From Aspidapion aeneum (taxonomy: Eukaryota; Arthropoda; Insecta; Coleoptera; Brentidae), in the NCBI GenBank assembly GCA_963576565.1, contig OY755048.1, positions 10,269,984 through 10,333,983 on the forward strand: 64,000 nucleotides of DNA. Reading direction: 5' to 3'. The translations under genes and the position numbers were made by a program. The notes beneath the pieces were generated by a model, which worked only from the letters and a program-made list of their open reading frames with translations, made no database searches and was not told the DNA's origin. Shown piece after piece: positions 61,051-64,000 of the stretch. The first letter of the stretch is position 1; the number at the start of each line of letters is the position of its first letter.

Positions 61051-62490
61051 GTGTCCCAGAACTAATGGTACATCGTTAAACTGTAGATTCCTTGGGTCAA
61101 AATATTACGATTTTGCCATACTCACCTTAGTCCAAAAGTTCGTATTAATCGAGATACAGGGTGTTAAACTTTATTTTTTCAATTTGATTTTCTTTAATAA
61201 CTTTTTTACTAATTAATATTTTTGCAAAAACTAACCATCCTGTGAGTTTTTTTTAAAATTGGCAAGACGATTCCGTTGAAGAATTTGATGTACAATGTAC
61301 AGGGTGTTCTTTGGACCACTGCCCTTGCATAAAAATCAGTGTATTTTTCTTGTGCCTCGGTATATACCAGTTTTTATATAAAATAATGGTTTTCCCATCC
61401 TTTTATGTAAAAAAGTTATACTGTTTTAAAGTCGCTCAGAGCAACGGTTTTTGAGATTTTTGCATTTACAGTTTTTATTGCATGTGAGTGATATGCCTTA
61501 TTTATGTATGATACTTTCTTCAATTCTTTCTACTTCTTCATAATTTTGCACAAAAAATTGGGTTTAGTGGTTTTTGGGCATGGACAATTTAATTTTTGGA
61601 AAAAACAAATAAAAATATTATACAGGGTGTTCTCTAGGGCGGTACCGTTACATGAAAATAGGTCTAACGTTTTTGTTCCGCGGTGTATACAAGATTCTAT
61701 TAAAAACATTAATTTTTTAAATTTTTTTAAGAAAAAAAGTTATAGTTTTTAGATGTCGCTTAGAGGAACGGTTTTCAAGATATTTAAATTAGAAGTTTTT
61801 ATTGTATGCGTAAAAGATTTTTGATTAAATTCTTACTTACTTCATACATATCAATATTAAGTGAAAAAATATACAGCGTGGTTCTTGAATTATCATAAGT
61901 GTGTTAAAACAATTGTAAGTTATTGTCCGTTATTGCAACTGTGTAGGGCTATGTTTTTAATGAGGAACAAAAACCTCTTCGTATTAGTTTTTTTTAAATG
62001 GTAAGTACGCATACTTTATTAGTGCAAGTATTTTTTTATTGTTTTAAAGAAAATTTGAATTAATAAAAGAATTTATATTTTAATATTTATTTAAAAAAAT
62101 ATAAAATTTCATGGCGCTCTCAGCAACTATAAGTTAAAATTTTAAAATTCACAAATAGTAAATCAAATTTAAAATTGTTTATTATAGTAGGCTTGTTATT
62201 AATAATTATTTAATAATTTAAATAATATTCTTTTTAAAAACCTGCTCAAGTATACACCCAGGCACAAAAAATACACTAATGATTTTAATGCAATGGTAGT
62301 GGTCCAAAGAACACCCTGTACATTGTACATCAAATTTTTCAACAGAATCGTTTTAAAAATTTCAGAAAGACCTACATGCTGGTTAGTTTGTGCAAAAATA
62401 TTAATTAGTGGAAAGAATTGAAGAAAGTATCACATGCAACAAAAACTTTAAATGCAAAAATCTCAAAAACCGTTGCTCTGAACTAAATTT
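61050..62490. repeat. Cluster of ACAGGGTGT repeats with long inverted arms
   Basis: TACAGGGTGTCCCAGAACTA (61049), ATACAGGGTGTTAAAC (61155), TACAGGGTGTTCTTTGG (61298) and TACAGGGTGTTCTCTAGG (61621) occur in one orientation, and CCAAAGAACACCCTGTACA (62312) in the other. Sequence at about 61200-61530 is mirrored at about 62240-62490 (TTTTTGCAAAAACTAACCA, CATTGTACATCAAATT, CAACGGTTTTTGAGATTTTT). This suggests a foldback element with internal duplication, about 1.3 kb. No coding capacity. Confidence 0.7.
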
Positions 62491-64000
62491 GTCTTTGTTC
62501 CCGAATCTTTTGCTGTAGCAAGGTTTAATACTGCTTTCAAATAATTCTCTTTTGGGACCATTAAAAAAGAAATGTTTCATTAAAAGAGAGAGAGGAGAAA
62601 AGGTATAAAAGAAAACGTAGAAAAATAAGGGCTTTTAATTCTTCCACACATAAAGATATTGATCCATATAAGGTGAAAAGGAAAAATAAAATGGCAAAAG
62701 GAGACAGCACCCTCAAAATATATGTCTCGTATGTTCGTCGACACACAGAGAAAGAAAAGAAAAGGGCTGCTAATGACGAAATCATTAAATATTTGAGAGA
62801 GAGTGGACCGGGGCCAACCTGTACCCAAGCGGAGTTTCAACTCCTGGACACAACACACACTAATTTGAAAAAGTTGTTGTTTTTAATTAAATTCGAATTT
62901 GTTAATTATTAAATAATTTTAAAACACCGACTTTAACAATCCTATTTTTAACCATTTGTCAGTAAAATGATCGGGTGCTGCAGACTTCCTTGGGTGTTGG
63001 GTGAGTGTAAAATTTAATTTAGTTCTACCCCTTCATTGTCGCCTTTAGCCAGGCCGAATGAGATCGAATATCTCAGAAAGACGGACCTGTGTGCGACATA
63101 GTACCTCAGTCGGTACCAAAAAATGTTCTAAAGGTGTGTTTGAAAAAGTTATCAAAAAGGAAAAAAAATATAGTTTTGTGTTTCGCGAGGGGTGATCAGA
63201 TGAGCCGAAATTTTACACCACCTTCAGGACTTTTTAATAAATTCTTGGTCCTTTAGTGTATTTAAACATCCTGTAGACAAAATTTGTACACCTACTGTGG
63301 GCAGCTGATCACCCTCGGCGTTTTCTCAAAATTTAATTAAAATCAATCGAAAAGTTCGGGAAATTCTGTCACAACTACACAGAGTGACTGACAGGAATAA
63401 TAAAACTATTGTGTGAAACACAAGAGATGCGTAGAAATATTTGTTTATTAAAATTCAACACAATCAATTTTTCCTACTTAAGGAGGAGATACATATAAGT
63501 AATTAAGTAAGTTAAATTGGTTCCTGTTCTTTTGTTTAGATTAAGAAGCATATTCAATATTAACACTTTTAATTAGTGAGTGAAATATGAATACGATATA
63601 TCGAGTATCATATATCATAGCGGAAAAATAGAAAATACCTCTTAAGTCTATGGGGAAAATATGTCATCGTAGACAACAAAGCCTAAACGTAAACAGTGCA
63701 GTTCAGACAAAACGTCTAAATCTCTGCAGAAAATAATTCTAGACTCGCCCTTGACTGTCGGCACAACACACTGGCGTGTACAAAAGAGTGAAAAGGGTAA
63801 TTTCCCCCCATCTGCCTACTTTGGACAAAATTCATCACATACAACAGGCATTTTTATAGTGGCATGAAAAAATTCCAATAGTTAAAAATATTCTCGAGAA
63901 CTGATTTTAATTTTTTCTTGGAACGGATTTTGGAGAGTAACTGTGAGACAGATTCAATTTGATATTGATCGAACTCCCAAAGGAGAGCACAAATTCACGA
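62491..64000. other. Terminal intergenic/intronic sequence
   Basis: No feature is recognised with confidence. An open frame at 62673-62912 (plus) is charged and non-repetitive (HTEKEKKRAANDEIIKYL) but matches no family I know and has no visible splice context. It may be a transposon remnant. Confidence 0.3.

Noticed and set aside
62967..63000. Possible 34-nt first exon (ATG ... GTGAGTG donor)
   Set aside because: It is too short, with no promoter signs or following exon; such patterns arise often by chance.

Overview
This is a window of AT-rich, repeat-dense, intron-containing nuclear DNA. The protein families, short GT..AG introns and transposon content point to an insect. Coleoptera is my best guess, but the sequence does not prove it. 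There are no operons, CRISPR arrays or bacterial/viral genes. Three host genes can be modelled. (1) On the minus strand, 7559-11528, is a complete five-exon SLC35B4-type nucleotide-sugar transporter (345 aa). (2) On the plus strand, 13448-26632, is a complete CRMP/dihydropyrimidinase gene. It has two mutually exclusive fourth exons; one keeps and one destroys a metal-ligand histidine, so one locus should make both an enzyme-like and a non-enzymatic protein. (3) On the minus strand, 56790-59950, is a large coding exon of an 11-finger C2H2 protein whose upstream exon(s) are not identified. Genes 1 and 2 are divergent, with about 1.9 kb between their start codons.

Most of the rest is mobile DNA. 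An apparently intact piggyBac element (27969-30415) has a spliced transposase, perfect terminal repeats and TTAA on both sides. A 5'-truncated RTE-type non-LTR retrotransposon (48720-50949) is bounded by a 12-bp target duplication, and an older decayed copy of a related element lies at 45911-46745. Many small non-autonomous elements are present. Most have CAGTGGCG-like ends and about 8-bp target duplications (hAT-like), and several are nested: a three-level nest at 37259-39495, and a TA-flanked element inside an 8-bp-duplication element at 33723-34827. Other foldback or MITE-like elements lie at 2825-3191, 3851-4466, 4759-6059, 9320-9472, 21375-21716, 23617-24687, 30672-30918, 41121-42270, 43761-44480 and 48157-48455.

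The introns of the two transporter/CRMP genes carry much of the unusual sequence. Intron 1 of the transporter has a GTACGTAC-rich tandem pair. CRMP intron 7 has a decayed minisatellite broken by two insertions. CRMP intron 8 has a CTCTCG-rich foldback element and two antisense tRNA-like Pol III units with apparent anticodon ACA. The intervals 30.4-33.7, 34.8-37.2, 44.5-45.9, 50.9-53.2 and 53.5-56.8 kb show no gene I can support.
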